64,000 nucleotides of DNA from G965218495 sp965262785 (GCA_965262785.1 OZ253559.1:1302001-1366000); one strand, 5' to 3'; numbered from the stretch's first letter, positions 25,640-36,120 are shown. Notes: generated from the sequence alone by a model not told the origin. Made by a program: numbers and translations.

Positions 25640-28072
25640 ATGGTCGCGCTGCTGACACTTTTTTGGGGAATCTGGCAAGTGAGTCACGGATGCCAGCCGG
25701 ACTGCGCCGTGCAGGCTGCTGCTGCTACGACCCTGATTCGAGTTGATGGTGTGCTGGATGAAGCGGACTGGGCAACTGCAGTTCCTGCAGCCGACTTCCT
25801 GCAGACTACACCTGATGAAGGGAAACCGGCCACCCTTGCGTCCGAGGTCTACATCTTGCACGGGGAACGAACACTCTACATTGGGGCCGTTCTGCATGAC
25901 TCAGAGCCGGATCAGATCAGGCGCACGTTGGGAAGGCGTGACAGATTCAACTCGGCTGATTGGTTTGCCGTTGCCCTGGACACGTACAACGACGGCAAGA
26001 CAGCGTTCAACTTCGCGGTCAATGCGTCGGGCGTGCGAGTGGAAGGCATGCTGGTTGACGGAGCATATCCAAGCGAGGCTGCAGTGGAAGGCATATTTGG
26101 GGATGCCGTTTTCGGGTTTGACACGTCATGGGATGCCGAATGGCAGGCTCGTGTACGGCTAGACAGTACGGGTTGGACGGCGGAGTTGGCCATACCGCTT
26201 TCCGCCCTGGAGATCGCCAGTACCCGGGACATGAGTTGGGGAATAAACTTTCGCCGCATGATTGCGCGCAAGGCCGAGGTGGACGAATGGGCCCTGGTGC
26301 CCACGCGGGAACGAAACGGCGGCACGGTATCACGCTTTGGAACACTGCATCTGAAGCACCGCATTCGCCCTGCCGTCCACCGCTGGGTGACTCCCCACAT
26401 CAATGCGGCTGCGGTAGATGTGTTGACGGAAGAGCGTGGGATTCTGCCCGTTCCCGGTGTTGAGGCCGAATTGGCCTTGGCGCCCGGCGTTGTCATTCAG
26501 GCGGCGGCTATGCCGGAATTCCTGCCGGAGGATTTCCACGAGTATCTCAAAAAGCCACTGATAAATGGCCGAAACAGCATCGAGTACGGCAGACTCTTTC
26601 CGGCCAGTCGGCAGTTGATAGCCTTCACGGGCGCCGGCGCAAATACATTGTTTCGCGACCTGGCCTCTGTCAATACGGCACCTCTAATTCTGGGTGCGTC
26701 TTCGCTGCATGGGCGACTGCCGCAGGGGCTCACCTTTGCCGGAGTAGGGACGGTGGCGCTGGGGGTGTTTTCCGATTTCCCACTAGGGTTTGTGGCGCGG
26801 TTGCAGCAAGACGTTGGCAAACTGTCGCGCGTCGGACTTACGGGCACTTTGGGCCCAGTTGGCGAATTCGTAAGCACAGCCAATATGGACACTGCTGAAC
26901 TGGCTGCGGCGTCCCAACTGGACTGGGACCTACGTAGCGGGCAGAATACTGGGCGAGTGGCTGGCCAGGTGGCAGTCTCTCAAGTACGCGAACTGATTCT
27001 TCCCTGTGACATAGGCTGCGACTCAGCGGCGCACAAGGTCAAGCGTGTCACCGGTCGTCACGCTGGCATTGCGGCGCGACTGGAGTACGGGCAGCTGGGC
27101 AAGGCGTGGAATTGGTTCGCCCGCGCTGAGGTGACGCATCCAGATTTCGCTGTAGGGCCAGCCGGCATCGCGCGCGCAGCTGATCAAGTAGCGATTGCTG
27201 CGGGTGTACGCCATTCCGATGCCGTTGGCAACAGGTTCATGAAGAAAGGTAAGTTTGCCGTTGCGGCCAGCCAGTGGTATTCCTATACGGACCTGCACGC
27301 TCAGGAGACTGCACTAACCGGTCACGCTGCCTTGCTGACTCCATGGTACAACGAAGTATCTGTATCGGCAGGAGGTGGCCTGCTCTCGTCAAACAAATTG
27401 CGATTCAGCGCCGATGTGACGGTCACGAGCGACACCAGACGCTACTGGACGATTGCCCCCGGGTTTGGCGCCACGGTGATCACGGATGGTGTACGCAATT
27501 CGTACGCATGGTTGCGGGTGGACGGTCGCGCCGGGTCAAGGATCACCCTCAACGCGCTCGGTGGCGTGGCAGGCATGTGGCAGGGCGCGAACGCTTCAGG
27601 GTCCAACGCGCGAGCGGCAGCAGTTCAGTCAATGGCAAGAGCGGCGTCCGGGCGCATTGCTGTGCTCGGTCACTTCGTTGTGGTACGCCAGTGCGCATAC
27701 GGATACGCTGTGGCGCCCACTACAGTCAGATCAGGAAGATGCGTCTTTGGGCACATCACCGGTGCGATTGCCATTACGCGGCACCTGGATCTTGAGCTTG
27801 GGTCTTCCGTTCAGGCAGTGGGATACGAGCAAAGGCAGGACGTAAAGGGTGCCCCTTGGATCGTGTCCGACAGCCGCGTTGACCTCTTTGCCGGGCTCAG
27901 GTGGGAATACAAGCCAGGCTCTGTCATAAGCCTTGGCGCTTACGAGACACGCACGCTGAAACAATTCATGCGTTCCACCTGGCGCAACACCTGGGATCTG
28001 ACAACCGCTCCATTTGATGGGCGAAGAGAACGGCTCTTTGTATTCCGCATTACGCGAAAAGTGTGGCGGTAA
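25640..28072 (+). CDS. DUF5916-type outer-membrane protein with CBM9-like N-terminus
   Basis: 810 aa. A weak N-terminal signal is followed by a CBM9-like domain (IRVDGVLDEADWATAVPAADF … FAVALDTYNDGKTAFNFAVNASG … WTAELAIPLSAL). A DUF5916-like part follows (FRRMIARKAEVDEWALV … RFGTLHL) and leads into a long beta-barrel. It resembles the protein at 59437-61695. No substrate can be named. Its end is 61 bp before the outer group II intron. Confidence 0.8.
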   Translation: MVALLTLFWGIWQVSHGCQPDCAVQAAAATTLIRVDGVLDEADWATAVPAADFLQTTPDEGKPATLASEVYILHGERTLYIGAVLHDSEPDQIRRTLGRRDRFNSADWFAVALDTYNDGKTAFNFAVNASGVRVEGMLVDGAYPSEAAVEGIFGDAVFGFDTSWDAEWQARVRLDSTGWTAELAIPLSALEIASTRDMSWGINFRRMIARKAEVDEWALVPTRERNGGTVSRFGTLHLKHRIRPAVHRWVTPHINAAAVDVLTEERGILPVPGVEAELALAPGVVIQAAAMPEFLPEDFHEYLKKPLINGRNSIEYGRLFPASRQLIAFTGAGANTLFRDLASVNTAPLILGASSLHGRLPQGLTFAGVGTVALGVFSDFPLGFVARLQQDVGKLSRVGLTGTLGPVGEFVSTANMDTAELAAASQLDWDLRSGQNTGRVAGQVAVSQVRELILPCDIGCDSAAHKVKRVTGRHAGIAARLEYGQLGKAWNWFARAEVTHPDFAVGPAGIARAADQVAIAAGVRHSDAVGNRFMKKGKFAVAASQWYSYTDLHAQETALTGHAALLTPWYNEVSVSAGGGLLSSNKLRFSADVTVTSDTRRYWTIAPGFGATVITDGVRNSYAWLRVDGRAGSRITLNALGGVAGMWQGANASGSNARAAAVQSMARAASGRIAVLGHFVVVRQCAYGYAVAPTTVRSGRCVFGHITGAIAITRHLDLELGSSVQAVGYEQRQDVKGAPWIVSDSRVDLFAGLRWEYKPGSVISLGAYETRTLKQFMRSTWRNTWDLTTAPFDGRRERLFVFRITRKVWR

Positions 28073-29207
28073 GTGAGATTAATGCACGCCGGTGGAGTTG
28101 GATGTTAAGTTAGCAATGTGATTGATTATGCTGGTGCGCCAGGCTAACTGGCAGGATATAGCGGGTGAAAGTCCCGTGTTATGAAACTGAAACCAGGTAC
28201 ATATCTCCGCGAGCCGTGCGTGGCCACCCGTGAGGGTGGGCGCGAAGCGTCGGTAGCGGTGCGTGTGGCCAGGGTTATTGAGCACCGAAAAACATGTAAT
28301 CTGGGTCGCCGAGGCTTTCAGCTCGGTCGAAGGCAACATGTCCGTCATCGCTATGGTGAGACGGCGGACAGGCCCACGGTGTCCGGGACCCCATGGACGC
28401 ATGTACATATCCTGCTGGGACCTGGGAGATCTTCTTGTTGCCCAGCGCTACGGGCGGGGCCGCCAAAGCCAAGGCGAAAGCCGAGCGGAGGACGTACGGC
28501 AAGGAGAAGTCAGATGCGACGATACGTAGCTGTGAAGCCGACGAACAAAGCGGGGGTGCCCTCGTGGCGGAGTCAGTGGAGCGAAGCGTCGCACCCAAGG
28601 GGAAGTGTGCCACGAGTGGCACGGAAGTAATGTTCTTTACATAACGGAAGTGTAGCGTAACTGCATTGGAGATGGAGGTAGGTCCTCCGCAGCCGCTCTA
28701 CAGGGGGAGGCTGCAAACCACCGGCTGCTGCTTGGCTTTAAGGGCCCGGTAGTGAGCGAGTCCGGAAAAGGCGAGGGTAGGATCTCGTCAGGTGTGGACT
28801 ACGGAGTTGAACGAAAGTGAACCGCTGCTGACGTGTCGAAAGGGTTATGATGTGGTCAAAACCGGAGCAAGTTCCCCTGCGCCGGGACGAGGTCGGCGGA
28901 AACCTGTTTTACTGGCTGATCGGCCACCGGCATCCAGGCGGCAAGAACGTAGTCTTGGCTTCAATGCGGAACGTGGGAAGGTGTCGGGGCGATGTAAAGG
29001 GAGTGCAGCAAGTGGGCAATACCCACAAGCTGTTGAGTACCAATGCGCCCCACGCTGGCGGATCGGCTCGTAGTAGTGTTGAAGGGGCTGTAACGGCCTC
29101 GGAGCGAAGGGGCCGACTTGGCTGGTCGCACCTGCTCGACAATCGCAAAGCGAGAGGATCGGGCGAGGTCGGTCGTAGTTGTGCCTATTGGCATGGCAGG
29201 CCAAGAA

Positions 29208-29240
29208 GAGCCGTATGAGGTGAGAGTCTCACGTACGGAT
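29208..29240 (+). ncRNA. Domain V of intron F1 (first 33 nt)
   Basis: GAGCCGTATGAGG and CTCACGTACGGAT form the conserved catalytic hairpin of group II introns. The last bases of the stem (CTGT) are displaced to 32892 by intron B1. Confidence 0.8.
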
Positions 29241-31070
29241 GTGTGTCCAGTCAAGGCTGGCATGTTCAGCAGGAGTCAGTCCTGCCAGAGTAGAAATCAG
29301 AGCTCTGTAGCTTGGGTAGCATGGAAGCGGGAAACCTAATTCATGAAGCCTACCGACACGGTCTCCGTAAGGGAGATCGCGAGTCATCGGGCCGTAACGA
29401 AAGTGAACGCATAGGTGGCCTCGAGAGTGTATCCCGAAGGCCGAGCCCTCATCCGTAGGGCGAAGGCAGCACGGGCGGTCGTAATCTGATTGGGACGACC
29501 GTACCGCTTCGGCGGGGTGGTAGCGACGGCACGATGACAAGGACATGCCGAGCAACTGGAGAAGCCCTCCTCGCCCCGGTGAGAAATTGCCGGAGGAAGG
29601 TAGGTGCTATAACCGGTGGCACCGGGAAATGTACCGAAGGCGAGAGGGTGGCGGAGAGGTGCGTAGTAGCGATGAAACGGGGTAACGCCCGTGGAGCGAA
29701 GGCGCCTCACTGCTGGTATGTTTTCCGACAATAAAGGGAGGCACTGAAGACATGAAAGAGGCAACTATAAGCCTGCAGGACCTGAGGAGGAGAATATACC
29801 GCAAAGCCAAGGCAGTACCAGAGTGGCGTTTTTGGGGCATGTACGTGCATGTCTGCAAGCTGGAGACGCTGCAGGAGGCGTATCGTATGGCGAAACGCAA
29901 CGACGGTGCCCCCGGCATCGACGGCATGACGTTTGCGGCCATTGAGACGACCGGCTTGCAGAGGTTTCTGGAGTGCATTCAGCGCGATCTGGTCCTACGG
30001 TGCTACCGGCCCTCGCCATTGCGTAAGAAGCGGATCCCCAAGGGCGGCGGTAAATTCCGCACGCTGGGCATACCGACGATACGGGATCGCGTGGTGCAGG
30101 GGGCGCTGAAGCTGATTCTGGAGCCGATCTTTGAGGCTGACTTTCAGGAGGGATCCTATGGATATCGGCCAAAGCGTGCGCCGCATGCTGCTGTACATCG
30201 AGTAACTTCGGCGGTAGTCAAAGGAATGACCCGGGTCATTGATGTGGACTTGGCGTCGTATTTCGATACGATTCGTCATCACATCCTGCTCCGACAGGTC
30301 GCGCTCCGTGTTAAGGATCGTGACATTCTGTGGCTTCTGAAGCGGATACTCAAGTCCGGTGGCAAGCGCGGGGTACCTCAAGGGGGCGTCATCTCGCCGC
30401 TTTTGAGCAACATCTACCTCAATGGGGTGGATCGTATGCTGGAGCGCGCGAAGGCAGTCACCCGCGAGAAGGGGTATTTCCATATGGAGTATGCCCGCTT
30501 TGCCGACGACCTGGTGATCGTGGTGGATGGCTACCGCAAGTGGCGGTGGCTGGAGCGAGGCGTGTACAAGCGCCTGTTGGAAGAGTTGGCCAAGCTTGAC
30601 GTTTCACTGAACGTGGAGAAGACGCGGAGAGTGGACCTCACCCAACGGGAGAGCTTCACATTCCTGGGTTTCCGCATTCGTCGATACAAGACGAAGCGGG
30701 GTCGTTGGGGCGTATTGAGCGTACCTCGTATGAAGGCGCGTACAAAGCTCTTGCGGCGGCTCAAGGAGGAATTCCGACATCTTCGCTCGCAGCCGGTGGG
30801 ACGGGTGATTGCTCGCATCAACCCAATACTGCGGGGATGGGTGAACTATTTCCGCACGGGGCAATCGAGCCGTTGCTTCGGTTACGTACGTAACTGGGTC
30901 GAGCTTAAGATCCGGCGCCATCTGATGCGTGCCCGCGGACGCAAGCCCCTCTGTGCCAATAAGAAGTGAGACAGTTCAATACATTAATAGTGTAGCCGCG
31001 TTGGGGTTTAAGCGGCAGGGCTGGTCAGGCGATTTTGCTTAACCAATCCATCATTTTCCCCTATTCAATC

Positions 31071-31472
31071 ATGGAATCCGATTACCCTTCCAACACGACC
31101 GGTACTGCAGAGGTCCCGCCGTCTGAGGTGGTGCCCAGGGCCAAGCGCCGCAGGTTCACTGCCAGTTACAAGATGCGCATTCTGCACGAGGCCGAACTCT
31201 GCAGTAAGCCTGGAGAGGTCGGTGCGCTTTTGCGTCGGGAAGGCCTTTATTCGTCTCATTTGGCCCAGTGGCGCAAGCAGCGCGAATATGGAGCGCTTTA
31301 TGGTTCGACCAAGTCCGGGAAGGAACTTCTGGCCAAGGACGAGGAGATTCGGCGGCTGCGCAAGGCGCTCAGTCAGTCTCGGCAGCAGCTTCAGAAGGCC
31401 AAGGCCATCATAGAGGTCCAAAAAAAAGTCTGCACGCTCTTTGGCATCAGCAGCGAAAGCGAGGCCGGGTAG
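31071..31472 (+). CDS. IS3-family transposase OrfA
   Basis: 133 aa from the ATG at 31071 (MESDYPSN). It holds a helix-turn-helix (RRFTASYKMRILHEAELC … LLRREGLYSSHLAQWR) and a leucine-rich coiled segment (EEIRRLRKALSQSRQQLQKAKAII). This N-terminus is the one found fused to TnpB at 3766-3898. The frame shifts to orfB through the run of eight A near its 3' end. Confidence 0.85.
   Translation: MESDYPSNTTGTAEVPPSEVVPRAKRRRFTASYKMRILHEAELCSKPGEVGALLRREGLYSSHLAQWRKQREYGALYGSTKSGKELLAKDEEIRRLRKALSQSRQQLQKAKAIIEVQKKVCTLFGISSESEAG
31420..31428 (+). promoter_or_regulatory. Likely -1 programmed frameshift site (A8G)
   Basis: A run of eight A followed by G lies in orfA just before its stop, and orfB is open in the -1 frame across it. 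This is the normal way IS3 elements make the OrfAB fusion transposase. Confidence 0.65.
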
Positions 31473-31474
31473 CG

Positions 31475-32545
31475 ATGAGGGAGATGGTCAAGGCATTGCG
31501 TCCGATTCTGGGTACGGTGGCGGCCTGCCGCCATGTGGGGATCTCTCGCGCCTCCTATTACAGGAGTCAGCGTGCGGCGCAGCAGCAGCCGAAGCGGCGT
31601 CGCCAGAGCAGCCGACGGTTGTCGGAAGCTCGCCGGGCGGAGATTCGTGCGATATTGAACGCAAAGCGTTTTGTGGACCTGCCGCCACGCCAGATCTGGG
31701 CCACGCTCCTGGATGAAGGCACCTACCTGTGCCACTGGCGCACCATGTATCGTATCCTTAGTGAAAACAAGGAGATACGCGAGCGCAGGAATCAGCGCGT
31801 ACATCCTCCGTACACGAAGCCGGAGCTGTTGGCCCAAGCCCCGAACGAGCTTTGGACGTGGGACATCACCACGCTTCGGGGCCCGGTCAAGGGCCTGCAC
31901 TTCAAGCTCTACGTGCTACTGGATGTCTTCAGCCGCTACGTGGTGGGATGGACCCTTGCCTCGTTTGAGTCTGCCGCGCTGGCCAAGGATCTCGTCCTGG
32001 CCACATGCGCGCGTCAAAACGTCAGAAGAGACCAGCTGGTGCTCCATTCGGATCGCGGCCCGGTCATGACAAGCAAGACGTATGTGCAGCTGTTGGCAGA
32101 GCTGGGAGTGGAAGGTTCCTACAGCCGTCCGTATCGCTCGAACGACAATCCCTATTCGGAGGCGCACTTCCGCACGGCGAAGTACCACCGGACGTACGAG
32201 GTGCGCTTCGGCTCCCTGGAGGACGCCCGCAGCTGGGCACGGCAGTTCTTCCAATGGTACAACAACGAATTCTACCACACGGGGATTGCGCTGATGCATC
32301 CCTCGACGATCCATTACGGCAAGACGCGCGAGGTATGGAAGGCGCGACAGCGCGTCATGCAGGAAGCCTATACGCGAGAACCGGAGCGGTTCATTCGGGG
32401 GACTCCCAAGGTACCCATGCCACCGCGGAAGGTGTGGATCAACCCGCCAGACGATCCCCAGGCTGCAGTGAAGCTCGTAGCCAAGAGCAACGGCCGCCAA
32501 TCCCGCAACTTCGTAGCCACACGCGACCAGTTACTGCCTACATGA
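31475..32545 (+). CDS. IS3-family transposase OrfB (DDE integrase core)
   Basis: 356 aa from the ATG at 31475; the same frame is open back to 31268, allowing fusion with OrfA. An N-terminal HTH_21-like region (RAEIRAILNAKRFVDLPPRQIWATLLDEG) precedes the rve core with WTWDITTL, LHSDRGPVM and YSEAHFRTAKYH. Complete and probably functional. Confidence 0.9.
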   Translation: MREMVKALRPILGTVAACRHVGISRASYYRSQRAAQQQPKRRRQSSRRLSEARRAEIRAILNAKRFVDLPPRQIWATLLDEGTYLCHWRTMYRILSENKEIRERRNQRVHPPYTKPELLAQAPNELWTWDITTLRGPVKGLHFKLYVLLDVFSRYVVGWTLASFESAALAKDLVLATCARQNVRRDQLVLHSDRGPVMTSKTYVQLLAELGVEGSYSRPYRSNDNPYSEAHFRTAKYHRTYEVRFGSLEDARSWARQFFQWYNNEFYHTGIALMHPSTIHYGKTREVWKARQRVMQEAYTREPERFIRGTPKVPMPPRKVWINPPDDPQAAVKLVAKSNGRQSRNFVATRDQLLPT

Positions 32546-32745
32546 GTTCCATCCGCTACACTAATTCCGAGGCGAACTTGTCTCATTTTTGTTGGCACAT
32601 ACCGAAGGGTTATGGGTGGAAGCGGTGGAGTAGGCGGATGTTCTACGAGCGACTGGGGTTGTATGATCAGTGGCAGATAGAGTACTACCGGCCGAAAGCG
32701 CGCCCACGCCAACTGCGCATGAACTTTGCGGTGTAATCAGTAGGT

Positions 32746-32780
32746 AAGCCCGGTGCGGGAAAACCGCACGCCGTGGTTTG
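32746..32780 (+). ncRNA. Domain V of intron B1
   Basis: AAGCCCGGTGCGGG, a GAAAA-type loop and CCGCACGCCG form the conserved hairpin 9 bases after the maturase stop. The same element is at 38212-38246 in B2. Confidence 0.85.
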
Positions 32781-33734
32781 ACGAGGCGGGGCTTGGAAAC
32801 GTGATTCACGGGAGCCGGACTGAGGCCCGGAGCGAAAGCGACGGACAAGCCACCGGACCCTACGGGTTGGCGCGCCAGGCCCCGACCCTACCTGTGGGGG
32901 CTTGGGGGTGAAATTCCCCCGAGCTACCCGACGTGTGCCACGAGTGGCACGGAAGTAATGTTCTTTACATAACGGAAGTGTAGCGTAACTGCATTGGAGA
33001 TGGAGGTAGGTCCTCCGCAGCCGCTCTACAGGGGGAGGCTGCAAACCACCGGCTGCTGCTTGGCTTTAAGGGCCCGGTAGTGAGCGAGTCCGGAAAAGGC
33101 GAGGGTAGGATCTCGTCAGGTGTGGACTACGGAGTTGAACGAAAGTGAACCGCTGCTGACGTGTCGAAAGGGTTATGATGTGGTCAAAACCGGAGCAAGT
33201 TCCCCTGCGCCGGGACGAGGTCGGCGGAAACCTGTTTTACTGGCTGATCGGCCACCGGCATCCAGGCGGCAAGAACGTAGTCTTGGCTTCAATGCGGAAC
33301 GTGGGAAGGTGTCGGGGCGATGTAAAGGGAGTGCAGCAAGTGGGCAATACCCACAAGCTGTTGAGTACCAATGCGCCCCACGCTGGCGGATCGGCTCGTA
33401 GTGTGTGCTGGGCAGCGCCCAGATCAGGTGGGTTCAAATCCCACTGGCACCCGGATAGGGGGTGCCATATCCAAAGACGGGACTCCCTACCATTTTGTCA
33501 AGTACGAAGCAAGAAAAAAATGTCATTCAAATCGAAAAAAAGCGCAAGCCCCAAGCAGGCTCTTGGAGACTGCGAATGATGTGTCATTGCACGTCTGACT
33601 CTGGAGCCATCGCTCAATGGCGAGGGCTTGGAAAGGTCCGTAGCCTCCTTTACTGCGCAGCGGGCATCGGTTATTGTCCATAGGCTTCTGATATGATCTT
33701 TCAACTTTGGCCTTGAGGCCGGATGAGCCAGCGA

Positions 33735-35048
33735 TCAGGCGGCAGCAGTCCTGCGACCGGGATCGAAAAGTGTGCCGTCGCGCAGCATGGTGCAGGCGAC
33801 GGCCAGCAACCGGTCTGCGACCGAGCGCAGGGCGCGGCCGTGGGTGTGACCGCGCTCGCGCAAGGCGCGGTACTTGGCCCGGCTGATGGGATCGTGCTGG
33901 ACGGCCACCCTGCTCCAGTGATAGACGGCGTTTACCAGGCGGCGTTGGCAGGCCCGTCGGCGGACTACGCGCCATATTTTGCCGGATCGTCGGGTGACCG
34001 GTGCGACGCCGGATAAACAGCGCAGGGCTTGGTAGTCCCGGGAGCGGATGGGGCCCGATGCCTCCGAGAGCAGTGTAGCCAGGACAACGTGCCCTACACC
34101 TGGCAGTGACGAAAGGATCGCGGCGTCACGCGGCGTACGGGGTTTCCCAGACGGGGGCTCCTCGCTGTCAGCGGGCCCCTTTTCGCTGTCGGAGGGGTCC
34201 TTTTCGCTGTCGGAGGAGGCCTCCTCGCTGTCGGAGAGTCTTTCGAGGATGGCGGCAATGGCGCACTGGGCACCGCTGATCTGCTTCGCGACCAACTCGA
34301 GCCGCTCTGCAAGGTATCGGACATGAGAGGTTGCGGCCTCTACGACGCCGGGGGCAGCGGTTACGGCTTTGGCACGCAGCGTCCGGATAACCTCATCGGC
34401 TTTGAAGCGCCGTATGCGGTGTTTCTTCAACAACTTGGCCACAGAGGAGGGTCGCACCCGGCGGGCAACCGTTGGCGTGGGCGCGAGCTTCCAGAGGGCC
34501 AGCACCCATGGCGCGGAAAGATCGGCCTTGAGTTCAAGGAACTGTGGGTAGTAGCGCCAGAGCTGGCCGCGAAAGCGGTTGGTGAGGCGGGTGCGCTCGG
34601 CGGTAAGCTCATCGGTCATGCGCGACCATTCGCGCAGCTCTACAATCTCGGCATCCAGCGGATCAAGCGCGCGCAGGCAATCCGGATCAGTGCGGACCGC
34701 GTCTGCCAGTACACGAGCGTCCCTACGGTCATCCTTGGCGCCCGCAGGCGAAAAACGATCCCGGAAGCGATCCAGCTGCTTGGGATTGATGGAAAAGACC
34801 TGAAACCCGCGCTCGAGCAGGCTGTCTACGACCGGGCCGTGAGGCGTCTCGATGGCGGTCGCAACGTGCCCGGCCTCGCAGGGTGCGCAGCCGAGCATCC
34901 AGTCGAGCATTTGGCCGAGCCCCTCACCGGAGTGCGGGAAGGCCTTCTCGCCGAGGACGGTGCCGTCAGAGGCGAGAACGCAGGCCTGATGGGACTGGGA
35001 GCCCCAGTCAATGCCAGCAAAGATGGTCGGTTGAGAATGCGTGGATAT
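33735..35048 (-). CDS. IS110-family transposase
   Basis: The protein has the IS110 RuvC-like N-terminus (IFAGIDWGSQSHQACVL … ATAIETPHGPVVDSLLERGF … KDDRRDARVLADAV) and the C-terminal Transposase_20 region (LSSLPGVGHVVLATLLSEA … RCLSGVAPVTRRSG). The only ATG is far upstream (35138) with unlikely residues after it. A strong ribosome site AAAGGAGGT (35056-35064) sits 7 bases before an ATA codon at 35046-35048, which I take as the start or a mutated ATG. An unusual acidic repeat (DSE every 7 residues, four times) lies near residues 270-300. It would insert DNA using a bridge RNA encoded in the element's non-coding end. Confidence 0.8.
   Translation of the reverse strand: MSTHSQPTIFAGIDWGSQSHQACVLASDGTVLGEKAFPHSGEGLGQMLDWMLGCAPCEAGHVATAIETPHGPVVDSLLERGFQVFSINPKQLDRFRDRFSPAGAKDDRRDARVLADAVRTDPDCLRALDPLDAEIVELREWSRMTDELTAERTRLTNRFRGQLWRYYPQFLELKADLSAPWVLALWKLAPTPTVARRVRPSSVAKLLKKHRIRRFKADEVIRTLRAKAVTAAPGVVEAATSHVRYLAERLELVAKQISGAQCAIAAILERLSDSEEASSDSEKDPSDSEKGPADSEEPPSGKPRTPRDAAILSSLPGVGHVVLATLLSEASGPIRSRDYQALRCLSGVAPVTRRSGKIWRVVRRRACQRRLVNAVYHWSRVAVQHDPISRAKYRALRERGHTHGRALRSVADRLLAVACTMLRDGTLFDPGRRTAAA
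34158..34241 (-). repeat. Four 21-bp tandem repeats in the IS110 transposase
   Basis: CGCTGTC recurs at 34163, 34184, 34205 and 34226, a 21-bp period that keeps frame and encodes four 7-residue SDSE(E/K)xx units. The insert sits between the two conserved domains. Confidence 0.85.
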
Positions 35049-35064
35049 GGTGGTTACCTCCTTT

Positions 35065-35380
35065 GTGAATGATGAGTGATGTATGACTGCGAGTCGCCGT
35101 GACGTTCCATCAGTCCCTGTATCGGTGCTCCAAGGCACGGACTCCCTACGGGGGGTATGTCACAGCACTCACCCGGGGCGCAGATCCAGGCCAGGCGTTC
35201 GAGACAGCAGGGGGTGAATAGCTGCTCCCGGGGAGTTGACTCGTGCTGACGCGACGCAAACGGAGCACAACGTTTCGTCGAAAGCAAGAAAAACGAGCTG
35301 GCTAAGTTTGGGATCATAGACTGTTAATCATGACTTCCGCCTTCTCCACCCCATAGATCACTCTACCGACTTACTCCGTT
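35065..35380 (-). other. Non-coding upstream end of the IS110 element; bridge RNA candidate region
   Basis: About 315 bases upstream of the transposase with no protein frame of note. In IS110-group elements this end encodes the bridge RNA that names target and donor. I see several short hairpin-forming stretches but cannot fold them. The exact junction with intron G is not defined and lies near 35330-35390. Confidence 0.35.
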
Positions 35381-35389
35381 AAGCATCAC

Positions 35390-36120
35390 GAACAAGATAC
35401 AGGGGTAATGCCTCGTCGGCCGGGATGTACCGATAAGCAAAGGTCTAAACGGGCACCGAGTTGGAAACGACGGAAACAGCCAAGACAGGCGCTAAGTCGG
35501 GACATTGTCGCGAGACAACCGGAGGGCAGGGTGTCCACCGCGAGGTGGAATCTGAAGGGCTTGAGGAGCAGTACCGGGCCGTAGTCAAGGGGGCGACCCC
35601 ACGGACGAATCGGTCGGCCAAAGACGGGGCAAGGTCGAGCCGGCACTATGACGGCGAAGGCGTTCTTATCCACCCGTCGTACCAAGGTGTGTGCGAACGG
35701 CACGGTACGGAAGATCTGGATGTGACCCCAGGAGGGCTCGTCACGTTCCCGGGTGGCACCGGGATAACAGCCCCTATAACCCGTAAGGGGAAGTGGGAAC
35801 GGATGCGTGGCGAGTCGTCGGACGACTGCATAGTACCACAAGCCCGTCGAAAGTCGGGTGACCGCGCAAGCGGCGACCGGGTGGGTCGGGGAAGGCAGTC
35901 GGCAAAGGTGGTTTGGAATGGAGAGATTGCGATCAGCGAGTAAAGTCGATGAGGTGGAACAGTTCCTTTAGTGAAAGACCCGTACATCATCGGCTGAGGA
36001 GACTGTCGCATTGGGCTCAATCCAACAGGGGAGAGGAAGGTCTACACCACAGTGGAGTACGGCCATGTACGATTGATTCCACTGCAACCTTCCTTGAACC
36101 CTCCACGAGACACCTTTGTG
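35390..36120 (+). ncRNA. Structured 3' part of intron G
   Basis: About 730 bases with many short complementary stretches and no recognisable maturase; an open frame at 35461-35943 has the odd composition of intron RNA. It leads into domain V. It is the body of intron G after the IS110 insertion. Confidence 0.5.

Larger units (their letters stand above)
30946..32604 (+). mobile_element. IS3-family element, 1,659 bp
   Basis: Imperfect terminal repeats share TGTGCCAA and TGAGACA (left 30951-30975, right 32575-32600 read inward). A 3-bp duplication AAG flanks it (30943-30945 and 32605-32607); the intact maturase copy shows one AAG there. It holds orfA and orfB with a likely -1 frameshift site. 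Confidence 0.88.
29752..32736 (+). pseudogene. ltrA: Group II intron maturase/reverse transcriptase, disrupted by IS3
   Basis: The first 398 codons (to 30945) are intact: RT motifs GAPGIDGMT, the active site FADD (residues 250-253), and the start of the maturase domain (LRGWVNYFRTGQSS). An IS3 element cuts the gene in the maturase C-terminus. The remaining codons (GYGWKRWSRRMFYERLG…) are at 32608-32736. The truncated frame ends at 30969 inside the IS. It differs from the intact copy at 36880 by two residues in the region both share. Confidence 0.9.
29241..32891 (+). mobile_element. Maturase-encoding group II intron B1 (with IS3 insert)
   Basis: B starts GTGTGTCCAG at 29241 and ends CCCTAC at 32891. 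Without the IS3 element and its 3-bp duplication it is 1,989 bp, exactly the length of B2. Its 5' part contains long structured RNA up to 29751, then the maturase gene, then domain V (32746-32780). Confidence 0.82.
28605..32932 (+). mobile_element. Group II intron F, copy 1 (ORF-less, split by B1)
   Basis: F begins GTGTGCC at 28605 and ends GAGCTACCCGAC at 32932. Its own sequence is 28605-29240 plus 32892-32932, 677 bp in all, exactly the length of copy 2. It carries no protein gene. Intron B1 interrupts it at the base of domain V, where CGGAT at 29240 continues as CTGTGGGGGC at 32892, matching the CGGATCTGT end of E's domain V. Confidence 0.78.

Noticed and set aside
33425..33455. GTGGGTTCAAATCCCAC looks like a tRNA T-arm followed by an acceptor strand
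   Set aside because: No D-arm or anticodon arm lies upstream, and the hairpin is in the position of a 5' hairpin seen in the other group II introns of this nest (intron G).
34158..34241. Short regular repeats that might suggest a CRISPR array
   Set aside because: The period is 21 bp with no spacers, and the repeats are in frame within the IS110 gene. No CRISPR array is visible anywhere in the window.
35461..35943. 160-aa frame in intron G
   Set aside because: Composition is that of structured intron RNA; no RT or maturase motif is present.
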